DNA of 64,000 nucleotides. It comes from ZC4RG30 sp963726085. Its GTDB lineage: Bacteria > Pseudomonadota > Gammaproteobacteria > Steroidobacterales > Steroidobacteraceae. Position 1 is the first letter of the stretch; each line of letters begins with the position of its first letter. The notes beneath the pieces were generated by a model, which worked only from the letters and a program-made list of their open reading frames with translations, made no database searches and was not told the origin of the DNA. The stretch is from contig CAVSAR010000002.1 of NCBI GenBank assembly GCA_963726085.1, positions 310,001-374,000 on the forward strand, read 5' to 3'. This document shows positions 1 to 8,882 of the stretch, one piece after another. The position numbers and the translations under genes were made by a program.

Positions 1-1
1 G

Positions 2-958
2 ATCAGCGACGACTTCGCCGGGCGCAGCGATTACCAGCTCAACCTGGAGGCGCGCGTGACCAACCTGACCGACAAGGGCGGCGAGTGGCGCACGCTGGGC
101 GGACTGGGGCGCCTGACCAAGATCGAGACCGACCTGTATCTGCCCTTTGGCGGGCGCGGCGCCTGGTACGTGGCCCCGTCGGTGGGTTACTCGGTCATCG
201 ATCAACCGCTGCTGCAGGGCAATGACACGGTTGCCGAGTACCGGGTCGGCAGCTGGCTGGGCACCTTGCAGCTGGGACGGGATTTCGGCGACAAACTGCG
301 CCTGTCCTTCGGCCTGCTGCGGGGCCAGGACCACGCCGTGCGGCTGGTGGCCGATCCCAGCCTGCCGGCCGCGCAGCTGGCGGACCTGGGGGGCCTGAAC
401 ACGACCTTGCTGTGGGACACGCTGGATAACGTGCGCTTTCCGCGACACGGCATGCGTGCCGAGGTGGAATTTGCCAACTACCAGACCGGCCTGGGCTCGG
501 ATTTCAACGGCAGCCAGCTGCGCGTTTCCATCGACAAGGCTTTTGAGTTCGAGACCAATACGCTGTTGCTGGGCGGTCGCGCCTCGATCACCGGCGATGA
601 CGTGAATTCATTCCAGACCCAATCCTTCCTCGGTGGACTGACGTTCCTTTCCGGCGTGGGTGAATTCGCGCTGATCGGCAACCAGATGCTGTTGCTGCGG
701 TCGATCATGTATCACCGCCTGACCAAGCCCGGATTGCTGTTCGACGTGCCCGTGTACATCGCCGGCAGCCTGGAAGGGGGCAATGTCTGGCAGGACCGCC
801 GCGATGTCGCACTCAACGACCTGATCGGGGCGGCCAGCGTCTTCCTGGGCGTGGACCTGCCATTTGGTCCGCTGCAGCTGGGCTATGGCAGGACCTTCGA
901 CGGCCGCAGTTCGCTGTATCTCACCTTCGGGTCGCTGGTGCTGCCGCGGTACCGCTGA
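2..958 (+). CDS. Patatin-like phospholipase, C-terminal beta-barrel part (5' truncated by window edge)
   Basis: The reading frame is open to the left edge, so only the C-terminal ~318 residues are visible. The sequence is rich in alternating aromatic/hydrophobic beta-strands (for example TDLYLPF, WYVAPSV, LQLGYGR) and ends in an aromatic-rich strand, as in surface-antigen (BamA-like) barrels. It resembles the C-terminal half of the complete patatin/barrel protein at 53569-55809, including the shared pattern LxLPF...W(Y/F)VAP and the closing GPxxxxxGY strand. By that match it is the outer-membrane domain of a patatin-family esterase, but the catalytic domain lies outside the window. Its 3' end overlaps the converging dehydrogenase gene by 38 bases. 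The paralogy is read from sequence; the enzymatic role is inferred. Confidence 0.75.
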   Translation: MSDDFAGRSDYQLNLEARVTNLTDKGGEWRTLGGLGRLTKIETDLYLPFGGRGAWYVAPSVGYSVIDQPLLQGNDTVAEYRVGSWLGTLQLGRDFGDKLRLSFGLLRGQDHAVRLVADPSLPAAQLADLGGLNTTLLWDTLDNVRFPRHGMRAEVEFANYQTGLGSDFNGSQLRVSIDKAFEFETNTLLLGGRASITGDDVNSFQTQSFLGGLTFLSGVGEFALIGNQMLLLRSIMYHRLTKPGLLFDVPVYIAGSLEGGNVWQDRRDVALNDLIGAASVFLGVDLPFGPLQLGYGRTFDGRSSLYLTFGSLVLPRYR

Positions 959-3153
959 CCGGCTCCTCCAGCCGCAGCGCCAGGAATTGTCCTGCCTCCC
1001 CCGGTGCGCCCGCGGGCACCACGATGTATTGCCGCCCGTCGACCACGTAGGTCATCGGCAGTCCGCTCTGGCGCAGGCCCAGGTCGGTCTCCCAGACGAT
1101 GGCGCCCGTGCGCTTGTCGTGCGCGCGGAATTTGGTGCCGCCCTCGGAAGCGACAAACATGCCGGCACCTTCCCCTGCGAACAGCAGCGTCTTGGTGACC
1201 AGCAAGCCGGCACGATCGTCGTGACCGGTGCGCGGCACCGCTACGCCGCGCAGCTTCTCGTGGTTGCGGACGTAGTCGGGCGTGTCGCCGTTTGGAACGG
1301 ACCACAGGCGCTTGCCCGTGCTCAGGTCCAGCGCGGTGATCGTGCCCCAGGGTGGCTTGCCCAGCGGCAGGCCAAAGGGCCCGGTCACGCGGCTGCCGGC
1401 CAGGATGTAGCGCAGGTTCGAGCGCTCTGGCTCGTTGACCAGGCCCATGTAGGTCAGCGTGGAGGTCGAGGACACGTACAGCACGCCATGCACCGGGTCG
1501 GCGACCGCGCCCTGCCAGTTGGAGCCCCCCTGCGAGCCTGGCATCTGCAAGGTGCCCAGGTTGGTGGGGGTGACCACGGACGGCGGTGAGAACACGGGCC
1601 CATAGCGATAACGCGAGGCGATGCGCAGCGCCTCGGCATGAATTTCCGGCGTGAGGTCATTGAAGATGTCCGGCGTCACGCCCTGGCGCTCAAACGGCTC
1701 GGGCAGGGTGGGAATCGGCTGCGTGCGCGACGTGACTTCACCGGGCACATCGCTTTGCGGAACCGCGCGCTCGACAATGGGCCACACCGGCTTGCCGGTG
1801 ACGCGGTCGAACACGTAGGTCAGTCCCTGCTTGGTGACCTGTGCAACCGCAGGGATGCGCTTGCCCTTGACGGTGATGTCGAGCAATACCGGCGCGGTGG
1901 GCGTGTCGTAGTCCCAGATATCGTGATGCACCAGCTGGAAATGCCAGCGGCGCACGCCGGTGCGTGCGTCGATGCACACCAGGCTGTCGCCATAGAGATT
2001 GTTGCCGGGGCGGTGCCCACCGTAAAAGTCGCTGGTCGGTGCTTCCACCGGCAGGTAGACCAGCCCACGTTCGACATCGGCGCTGATCGGCGCCCACACG
2101 CCGGTGTTGCCGGTGTAGCTGCGCGCTTCATCGGTCCAGGTCCCCGCGCCCGGATCGCCCACCGGGGCGATGGTGCGGAAGGTCCACAGTCGCTGTCCGG
2201 TGCGCGCATCGAAACCCATCACCCCGCCGGCGGGCATTTCCTTGGTCGGCGGGGCGGCGCCTGCGGCAAAGGCCGAGCCCACGATGACCACGCCATTGAC
2301 CACGATCGGTGGCGAGCTGGCGCCAATGGGCGAGTTGACCGGATCCAGGTGCTCATTGAGCGCCACCTTGAGGTCGACGATGCCTGAGGTGCCGAAGGAT
2401 TCGGACCGGCCGGCCGCTCTTGGCATCCAGTGCCAGCAGCTGGTAGCCGGGCGAGATGACGTACAGCGTGTCGCGACCATTGTCGCGCCACAACGCCAGG
2501 CCCCGGCCTGGTCCCTTGCGCGGTGCAATCGAGCCACGCGTGCCTTCATCGAGGCGATACACCCACAGCGTCTCGCCGTTGCGCGCGTCGATGGCCACCA
2601 CGCTGCGCGAGGCGCCAGCCGTGGCGTACAGCACGCCATTGGCCATCAGTGGCGTGACTTCCAGGTTGGGCCAGATCGCAGGTCCGAAGTTGTCGGAGCG
2701 CCAGCGCCACGCCACCTTCAGCTGCGATACATTGCCCGCGTCGATCTGGTCCAGGGGCGAGTAGTTGGTGCTGCCGGCGTCGCCACGATGCTGCAGCCAC
2801 TCCGTGTCGGGCAGTACGGCTGCGGCGGCCACGGCCTTTGCCAGGTCTCCGGTGGGCAGTTCATTGCGCGTGAGCACCAGCGCCACCAGGTCCGAGTATT
2901 GGCTGCGGGTCAGGCCCCCCGGCTGCGTGACCGGCATGGTGCGGCGGGTAAACTCGTACAGTTCCGCCACCGGCTTGCCGGTCCACTTGCCGACAAAGGC
3001 GCGGCCGCGCAGCGCAGGGCCTGCTTCACCGCCCTCCAGGTTGGCACCATGGCAGACCGCGCAGTACTGCGCATAGGTCGCGGTGGCCGACTCGGCGGCG
3101 ACGGCGCCCTGGGTCAATGCGGAGGCGACCAGCAGCCCGGCGGCCAGCCTCAT
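921..3153 (-). pseudogene. PQQ-dependent dehydrogenase with N-terminal cytochrome c domain, one frameshift
   Basis: The N-terminus has a signal peptide (cleavage near AVAAES) and a c-type heme motif CAVCH around residue 33, followed by a quinoprotein beta-propeller with repeated AxD-(A/K)-(R/T)-(T/S)-G strands typical of PQQ dehydrogenases of the glucose-dehydrogenase-like class. The product would be a periplasmic dehydrogenase passing electrons from PQQ to its own heme. The frame breaks near 2405-2417, in an alternating CCGG run: LDAKSGRP is read in one frame and ESFGTSGIVDL in the next. Both halves are otherwise well conserved, so a one-base error or very recent mutation is more likely than old decay. 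Its ATG overlaps the stop of the upstream adaptor gene (ATGA), so it is the last gene of the exporter operon. The substrate cannot be read from sequence. Confidence 0.8.
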
Positions 3154-4325
3154 GATGCAGCCGCCGACTTGCGCGCACGCACCCGCATGCCGTCACTGAT
3201 CGCACTGCCGGGAAACAGCACCACCACGTCACCCGCGGCCAGTCCCTGCGTCACCACGCGGTAACCCGCGTCCGCGACGCCAACCTGAACATTCTTGAGA
3301 ACAGCTCGGCCATTTAACACCTCGTATACCGACCATTGCTGACCACGACGAAACAGCGCGCCCAGCGGCGCCCGCACGGCATTGCTTGCCACCTCCACCA
3401 CCACTCGCGCATCGACCCGGTAATCGTGTCCCAGCTGCTGCGCCTGGTGCTGGTCGCGAAACTGCAGGATCACGTTGGTGCGCTGTTCCTCCACGCCCAG
3501 CGCGGAGATCTTGGTGCGCGCCACCGGCTCGACCCGGTCCACCGTGGCCGGCAGGGGAGCGCCACCCCAATTCTCGATGGTCGCCGGCTGCCCCGGGCGC
3601 ATGCGCACGGCATCCTGTGACAGGAATTCGGCCACCACCTCGACGTGCGAAGGATCGCCCAGTTCCACGATGGGCGCGCCCACCAGCACCACGCTCTCGC
3701 TCTTCTGTGGCACGCGCAGCACGTGGCCGGCCACGGGGGCACGCACGGCGATGGTGCCGCCGGCCATCTTCTCTGCCGGCTGCAGCGCGCTGCGCGCACG
3801 GGTGAGGCCGGCAGCGGCGGCGTCACGCGTGGCGCGCGCCGCATCCACCCGCGCCTGGGTGGTGTCGACCGCGGCCGCGGAAACCAGCTTCTGGTCCGCC
3901 AGGCTGCGGGTGCGCTCGTGGTCGCGCATGGCAAAGGCAAGGTCCGATTCGGCAGCGCGCAGCTGCGCTGCGGCGGCGTCTACTGTGGCGTGGGCCTGAA
4001 GGTCCGAGCGGGTGTCGAGGAAGCCCGCCGCCGCCTGGGTCATGCGCGCGATCACCGCGCCGGCCTTGACCGCATCGCCGGGCTCCACTTCCACGCGCAG
4101 CACGCGGCCGGACACCGGCGCTGACACGACATACACGTCGTGCATGCGCGTGCGACCCTCGTCGACCAGTTCGACGCGCACGTCACCCCGGTCGACGGTC
4201 ACGAAGTCGGCTTCGGTGGCGCGCGGGGCGAACGCCCACAGCAGGGCCGCCGCGGCAATGGCCACCGCAGCGGTCCAGATCCAGCGCACGCGGCGCTGGC
4301 GTTGATTCATCTGTTCTTTGGCCAT
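3150..4325 (-). CDS. HlyD-family periplasmic adaptor of an ABC exporter
   Basis: A 391-residue membrane fusion protein. It has one N-terminal membrane anchor (about residues 14-31), then a lipoyl-type half-motif (VSAPVSGRVLRVEVEPGDAV), an alanine-rich coiled-coil hairpin (about 100-190), the second lipoyl half (VRAPVAGHVLRV) and a beta-barrel domain. The chosen ATG (MAKEQMNQ) lies 13 bases after the permease stop; a second ATG five codons later is possible. A longer frame extends further upstream inside the permease gene but is not family-like. The adaptor would link the inner-membrane ABC permease to a TolC-type duct; a candidate duct lies at 10750-12180. The stop overlaps the start of the PQQ dehydrogenase. 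Confidence 0.85.
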   Translation of the reverse strand: MAKEQMNQRQRRVRWIWTAAVAIAAAALLWAFAPRATEADFVTVDRGDVRVELVDEGRTRMHDVYVVSAPVSGRVLRVEVEPGDAVKAGAVIARMTQAAAGFLDTRSDLQAHATVDAAAAQLRAAESDLAFAMRDHERTRSLADQKLVSAAAVDTTQARVDAARATRDAAAAGLTRARSALQPAEKMAGGTIAVRAPVAGHVLRVPQKSESVVLVGAPIVELGDPSHVEVVAEFLSQDAVRMRPGQPATIENWGGAPLPATVDRVEPVARTKISALGVEEQRTNVILQFRDQHQAQQLGHDYRVDARVVVEVASNAVRAPLGALFRRGQQWSVYEVLNGRAVLKNVQVGVADAGYRVVTQGLAAGDVVVLFPGSAISDGMRVRARKSAAAS

Positions 4326-4338
4326 GGGACATTCAGCT

Positions 4339-6714
4339 TTAGTCACGCGATTTAAGCACACCCACCAGGTCCAGCTTATCCACTCCGCGGCGCACCACCA
4401 ATGTCGCCACGGTGACTGCGGCGATGACGAACAGCGCCGCCTTGCCATAGATGGCCGTATTGGTGACGTACGGAAAGGTGAACAGGTCGGTTTCAAACTG
4501 CGACATCAGCCAGCGCGACATCACCATGCCCATCACTACCCCGCCCGGCAAAGCCACCAGCAGCAGCGCGCCGAGCTCGGCCAGCAGCACATAGGAAGCC
4601 TCGCGCCGGCTGAAGCCCAGTACCCTCAAGGTGGCCAGGTCGCGCTCCTGTTCCGACAGGGTGACGCGCGCGGCGGAAAAGGCCACGCCCGCGGCCATCA
4701 GCGAGGAGAACACGACGAACAGGCTGGCGAAAAAGCCGCTGCCCTCGCTGAGCAGCTTGCGCATCGAGGCCGAGGCATTGTCCAGGAAGCTTACCGATAC
4801 GATGCGCGGCAATTGCTTGGCGCGCAGGCTGAATGCCTCGCGCTGGCGCTGGTCCAGCAACAGGTAGGCTGCCGTGACCCGCGCCGGCTCGCGCAGCAGC
4901 CGGTTGAGCGCCTCCAGTTCGATGTAGGCCGGGGCGCTTAAGAAGGGCTTCACGATCGCCACCACGGGCAGCACGGCGCTGGCGCGATGCCCGTCAGTGG
5001 CCTGCAGTCGCACCAGGTCGCCGGTGTGCACGCCCAGTTTTCGCGCCAGGTTCTCCGACAGCGTCAGTCCATCCGGTCGCGGCACAACCGGCTGCAGGTG
5101 CTCATCCAGCACGCGGTTGAGCATGGCATCGGGCGGTACGCCGATCACGGAGTTTCGTTGCCGGTGGCTGCCGGCCTCGAGGAACATGTCACTGCTGCGC
5201 AGCGGTTCCACCGACAGCACGCCCGGCAGTCGACCGATGTCCTTGAGTATCGCGTCATCCACGGCCTCGGGAAACGTCACCATCACGTCCATGCGCTGCG
5301 ACATGCCGAACGTGACCCTGATGATCCAGTCCATGGACAGCGGAAAGTGCTGCGCGGTGACCAGCAATGCCATGGACATGGCCACCCCTGCCACGGTGGT
5401 CAGCGATCGGCGCGGAAAGCGCACGATGCGTCGTGCCACCATGCGCGACTTGCCATCCAGGCGTGCGGCAGCGTTCTCGGTGGCACGCCCCAGCCGGCCG
5501 TAACTGGTAGGGGCCGGGGGCGCCAGGGCGGCGGCCGGTGGCAGGCGCGTGGCGCGCAACACCGCCTGCGCGGCGCCGACCACCGAGGCGGCCAGTGCCA
5601 CCGCCAGTGCGGCCAGGTACACCCCTGGTCCGGCATCGAAATGCAGTCCCGGGATGCGGTAGATGTGCGCGTAGATCGCGGCCACGTATTGGCCCACCCA
5701 CAGCCCCAGCACCATGCCCACGGCTGCGCCAAGCAGCGCGAACACCAGCGCGAACTTGGCGTAGTGCCAGGCGATGCTGGCATCGCCATAGCCAAAGGAC
5801 TTGAGCAAGCCGATGTTGGCACGCTCGGTGGCCACCAGCCGCGACAGGGAAACGTTGAGCAGGAAGGCCGCCACCAGCAGGAAGAAGGGCGGCAGGATCG
5901 CGGCCATGGTGCGCAAGGTACTGAGTTCATCGGCGAGGAACTGTGCCGAGAGCATGCGGTCGCGGCCGTAGGCGCCGCGACCGCCATAGCGTTCCAGCAG
6001 CCGGTCGATGCGGCTGGCCACGGCGCGCGGATTGCTGTCCGGCTCCAGCCGCAACACCACGTCGTTGAAGGCGCCGTCCAGGTCAAAGGCATGGCCCAGC
6101 CCCTCGCGTCCCATCCACACCACGCCAAATCGCTCCGGCTCGGGCAACAATGCGCCGGGGGCCACGGCGAACACGAACTCCGGACTGCTGGCGATGCCCA
6201 CGACCACCACGTCGCTGCGTTTGCCGTAGATAAGCGCGCCCATCTTGGCGCCCACTGCAATGTGATTGGCCTCGGCGAAGGCCTCGTTGACCAGCACCTC
6301 GGCGCCGTGCGCCGGGTCCGGCAGCTTGCCCGCGCGCAGCACGATGTCATTGACGCGCGGGGCACGGTCCGGTGGCAGCGACACCAGCCGCGCGGACACC
6401 GGTGCGCTGCGGCCCGGCAGGTCCAGCAGGCCCACGCCCGACACCCGCGCCTCCAGCGTGCGCACGCCCGGCACGGCCGCCAGGTCGCGGGCCAGTTGCA
6501 GCGGTGCCCGGACCACGCCAGTGGCCATGTCGGCCATGCGGCTGCTGTCGTAGTAATCGTCGCGCGCCCGCGCCAGGGACCCGTACATGCCCGTGGCCAT
6601 CACGAACAGGCAGATGCCGCAGGCCAGGACTGCGGCCACGGCCGCGGCCTGCATCTTCATGCGCGACAGGTCGCGCAGCAGCTTGCGATCCAGGATGGGC
6701 AGCCGGCGTATCAC
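4339..6714 (-). CDS. ABC transporter permease, duplicated FtsX domains
   Basis: A 791-residue inner-membrane protein with an N-terminal transmembrane helix, a large periplasmic MacB-like domain, and two FtsX-type membrane blocks (about residues 270-400 and 670-780). This is the arrangement of two-domain FtsX permeases found with DevA/LolD-like ATPases. The start is GTG at 6714, overlapping the ATPase stop (GTGA), so translation is probably coupled. With the ATPase and HlyD adaptor it forms a complete exporter of the MacAB/DevBCA kind. The cargo (lipid, lipoprotein or small molecule) is not visible in the sequence. Confidence 0.85.
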   Translation of the reverse strand: MIRRLPILDRKLLRDLSRMKMQAAAVAAVLACGICLFVMATGMYGSLARARDDYYDSSRMADMATGVVRAPLQLARDLAAVPGVRTLEARVSGVGLLDLPGRSAPVSARLVSLPPDRAPRVNDIVLRAGKLPDPAHGAEVLVNEAFAEANHIAVGAKMGALIYGKRSDVVVVGIASSPEFVFAVAPGALLPEPERFGVVWMGREGLGHAFDLDGAFNDVVLRLEPDSNPRAVASRIDRLLERYGGRGAYGRDRMLSAQFLADELSTLRTMAAILPPFFLLVAAFLLNVSLSRLVATERANIGLLKSFGYGDASIAWHYAKFALVFALLGAAVGMVLGLWVGQYVAAIYAHIYRIPGLHFDAGPGVYLAALAVALAASVVGAAQAVLRATRLPPAAALAPPAPTSYGRLGRATENAAARLDGKSRMVARRIVRFPRRSLTTVAGVAMSMALLVTAQHFPLSMDWIIRVTFGMSQRMDVMVTFPEAVDDAILKDIGRLPGVLSVEPLRSSDMFLEAGSHRQRNSVIGVPPDAMLNRVLDEHLQPVVPRPDGLTLSENLARKLGVHTGDLVRLQATDGHRASAVLPVVAIVKPFLSAPAYIELEALNRLLREPARVTAAYLLLDQRQREAFSLRAKQLPRIVSVSFLDNASASMRKLLSEGSGFFASLFVVFSSLMAAGVAFSAARVTLSEQERDLATLRVLGFSRREASYVLLAELGALLLVALPGGVVMGMVMSRWLMSQFETDLFTFPYVTNTAIYGKAALFVIAAVTVATLVVRRGVDKLDLVGVLKSRD

Positions 6715-7445
6715 CAGCGCAGGTCCGCCGGACGCAGCCGTGTTGCATTGGTCTCGACGCTGCGGATGGTACCGTCAAAGAAGCGCACCACGCGATCGCC
6801 CATCTGGGCAATGTCCGCGTTGTGCGTGATCAGCAACGTCGTGGTGTGCAGCTGTTCGTTGGCCGTGACCAGGGCCTCCAGCACGCGCACGCCGGTGGCC
6901 ACGTCCAGCGCGCCGGTGGGTTCATCACACAGCAGCACGGTGGGACGCTTGGCAATGGCCCGCGCAATGGCCACGCGCTGCTGTTCGCCGCCGGACAGCT
7001 GCGCCGGGAAATGCGCTGTGCGCTCCGACAAACCCACCAGCCCCAGCGCGTCGCGCGCGGGCATGGGATCGTCGGTCACCTCCGTGACCAGTTCGACGTT
7101 CTCCTGCGCGGTCAGGCTGGCGATCAGGTTGTAGAACTGGAACACGAACCCCACGTTGTGCCGCCGGTAGGCGGTGATCTCGGTCTCGGACGCGCGGGCC
7201 AGGTCGAGGTTGCGAAACCACGCATGGCCTGCGGTCGGGCGGTCCAGTCCGCCCAGGATGTTGAGCAGCGTGGATTTGCCCGAGCCCGAAGGACCCAGCA
7301 GCACCAGCAGCTCCCCTTCGGTCACCGTCAGGTCAACCCCGCGCAGCGCCAGCACGGCCGCCGCGCCATCCCCGTAGCGCTTCTGCAGTCCGTCGAGACG
7401 AAAAACCGGGGCGCTGCCAGGAGGGGCCGATTGCATGCCGGGCAT
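6711..7445 (-). CDS. ABC transporter ATP-binding protein (MacB/LolD/DevA-like)
   Basis: About 244 residues with all ATPase motifs in order: Walker A GPSGSGKST, a Q-loop region (FVFQFYNL), signature LSGGEQQR, Walker B VLLCDEPTGALD and a switch histidine in LLITHN. The LSGGEQQR signature and short length fit the o228/MacB/LolD subfamily of exporters that work with FtsX permeases. Start is uncertain: ATG 7445 or ATG 7436 both precede the conserved part, and neither has a strong ribosome site. It is the first gene of the four-gene exporter operon and diverges from ppa across a short gap. Confidence 0.88.
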   Translation of the reverse strand: MPGMQSAPPGSAPVFRLDGLQKRYGDGAAAVLALRGVDLTVTEGELLVLLGPSGSGKSTLLNILGGLDRPTAGHAWFRNLDLARASETEITAYRRHNVGFVFQFYNLIASLTAQENVELVTEVTDDPMPARDALGLVGLSERTAHFPAQLSGGEQQRVAIARAIAKRPTVLLCDEPTGALDVATGVRVLEALVTANEQLHTTTLLITHNADIAQMGDRVVRFFDGTIRSVETNATRLRPADLRW

Positions 7446-7498
7446 GATGCGCGATGCCTTATAGTCGGGCAAACACCCGTGGATTTTCCGGAGACCTG
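7446..7498. promoter_or_regulatory. Divergent promoter gap between the exporter operon and ppa
   Basis: Fifty-three bases separate the exporter ATPase from ppa. The AT-richest part (CTTATAGTC, 7458-7466) could hold a -10 box for either direction. A GGAGA ribosome site lies just before the ppa ATG. No clear -35 box is seen, so the assignment is by position only. Confidence 0.35.
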
Positions 7499-8038
7499 AT
7501 GGACCTGGCAGCACTGCCGATTGGCAAGAATCCCCCGCATGAAGTCAATGTCGTGGTCGAAGTGCCGGTCGGGGGCGAGCCGATCAAGTACGAAATGCAC
7601 AAGCAATCCGGCGCGCTGATGGTGGACCGGTTCCTCTACACCTCGATGCGCTATCCGGGCAACTACGGGTTCATCCCGCACACGCTGTCCGACGATGGCG
7701 ATCCGTGCGATGTGCTCATCGCCAACCAGCGCGGACTGCTGCCCGGCTCAGTGATCGCGGTGCGACCGGTGGGGGTGCTGCTGATGAAGGATGAGGCCGG
7801 CGGCGACGAGAAGATCCTGGCCGTGCCGACCCCGAAGCTCACGCAGCGCTACGAGCACGTGCACAACTATACCGACCTGCCGGACATCACCATCCGCCAG
7901 GTGCAGCATTTCTTCGAGCACTACAAGGACCTGGAGCCGGGCAAGTGGGTCAAGGTGCTGGGCTGGGGTGACGCGGCGCAGGCTCGCGACATGATCAGCG
8001 CAGCCATTGCGCGCGCCGCTGCGCATCCAGCGCGATGA
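7499..8038 (+). CDS. ppa: Inorganic pyrophosphatase (family I)
   Basis: The 179-residue protein hydrolyses pyrophosphate to phosphate in the cytoplasm, pulling biosynthetic reactions forward. The family signature DGDPCDVLI with metal-binding aspartates is present, together with ERFLYTSMRYP-like (here DRFLYTSMRYP) and GYNYGFIP-like (here PGNYGFIPHT) motifs. ATG 7499 (MDLAALPIGK) is preferred over an in-frame upstream ATG because it has a GGAGA site about 8 bases upstream and matches the usual N-terminus and length (about 175-180 residues). Its 3' end overlaps the converging glycerate kinase gene by 44 bases. Confidence 0.95.
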   Translation: MDLAALPIGKNPPHEVNVVVEVPVGGEPIKYEMHKQSGALMVDRFLYTSMRYPGNYGFIPHTLSDDGDPCDVLIANQRGLLPGSVIAVRPVGVLLMKDEAGGDEKILAVPTPKLTQRYEHVHNYTDLPDITIRQVQHFFEHYKDLEPGKWVKVLGWGDAAQARDMISAAIARAAAHPAR

Positions 8039-8870
8039 CGTGATCGGCCCGGTGCGGCATCTCGCTGAGGATGTGCCGCGTCAAGCGCTCGTAGTGGCTT
8101 ACGAATCGGGCGATGGCCTGGTCGGACAGGACCCCGCCCGTGTCCGCGCCTTCAGTGGCCAGGCGTTGGCGCAGCTTGTGCTCCTGCTCCAGGCGCCAGC
8201 CATAGACCACGGCAAATGACGGCGCCTGCAGCAGCACCAGCGGCGACAGGCGGTCGAACAGGCCGCGATAGGGTCCGGCCAGCTGCTCATTGACGTAGCC
8301 GCGCCAGTGGCCCGCGGCGTCTTCCTCGCGCTCCAGCGCATTGACCGGTTGCGCCAGCTGCGCCGTGCTCTGCGGCGCTGCGCCCACGCACCAGCCCTCG
8401 AGGATCGCCACGCGCGCCGGTCCCTGGAACACCGGCCACTGGTTGCGCGGCCGTCGATCATCCACGGCCTTGTTGAATGAGGGCAGTGGCACCGGCTCGG
8501 TTCCGCCCAGCGAATCGATCACCGCCTGTGCCAGCTCCACGTCATGCGTGCCGGGCACGCCGCGCGTGCGCAGCAGCGGGTGCACCACGCGCCCCAGTTC
8601 CTCGCGCTGCGCCCGCGGCAGGTAGAAATCATCGATCGACAATGCCACTGCCGGCAGGCCGTCCTGGCGCAGCAGCTCGCACAGCACGCCCGTGGCCGTG
8701 GACTTGCCGCTGCCCTGGGACCCGCAGATGCCGACAATTACCAGCTGGTCGCTTTGCCGCACCCGCAGCGCGGTGGCCGCGGCCAGGGGCACCAGCGCGT
8801 TGACGATGGTGGCGCGATAACTGTCCGGCAGCCGCTCGCGCCGCAGATATGCCTCTATCCATGCCTCCAT
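7995..8870 (-). CDS. glyK: D-glycerate 3-kinase (GLYK/Tda10 type)
   Basis: A 291-residue P-loop kinase with Walker A GSQGSGKS at residues 50-57, a conserved SIDDFYLP segment, and the LPSFNKAVDDR and LEGWCVG motifs typical of plant-type glycerate kinase and fungal Tda10. It would phosphorylate D-glycerate to 3-phosphoglycerate. The gene follows a 2-hydroxyacid dehydrogenase by 12 bases, and the pair would turn glyoxylate or hydroxypyruvate into glycerate and then a glycolytic intermediate, which supports the call. The C-terminus overlaps ppa on the other strand. Confidence 0.82.
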   Translation of the reverse strand: MEAWIEAYLRRERLPDSYRATIVNALVPLAAATALRVRQSDQLVIVGICGSQGSGKSTATGVLCELLRQDGLPAVALSIDDFYLPRAQREELGRVVHPLLRTRGVPGTHDVELAQAVIDSLGGTEPVPLPSFNKAVDDRRPRNQWPVFQGPARVAILEGWCVGAAPQSTAQLAQPVNALEREEDAAGHWRGYVNEQLAGPYRGLFDRLSPLVLLQAPSFAVVYGWRLEQEHKLRQRLATEGADTGGVLSDQAIARFVSHYERLTRHILSEMPHRADHVIALDAQRRAQWLR

Positions 8871-8882
8871 GGGGTGGTGCGG

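Noticed and set aside
4987..7134. Long open frame (715 codons) on the + strand over the ABC permease and ATPase
   Set aside because: It is antisense to clear FtsX and ABC ATPase genes, is His/Gln/Arg-rich with no domain, and arises from GC-biased third positions.
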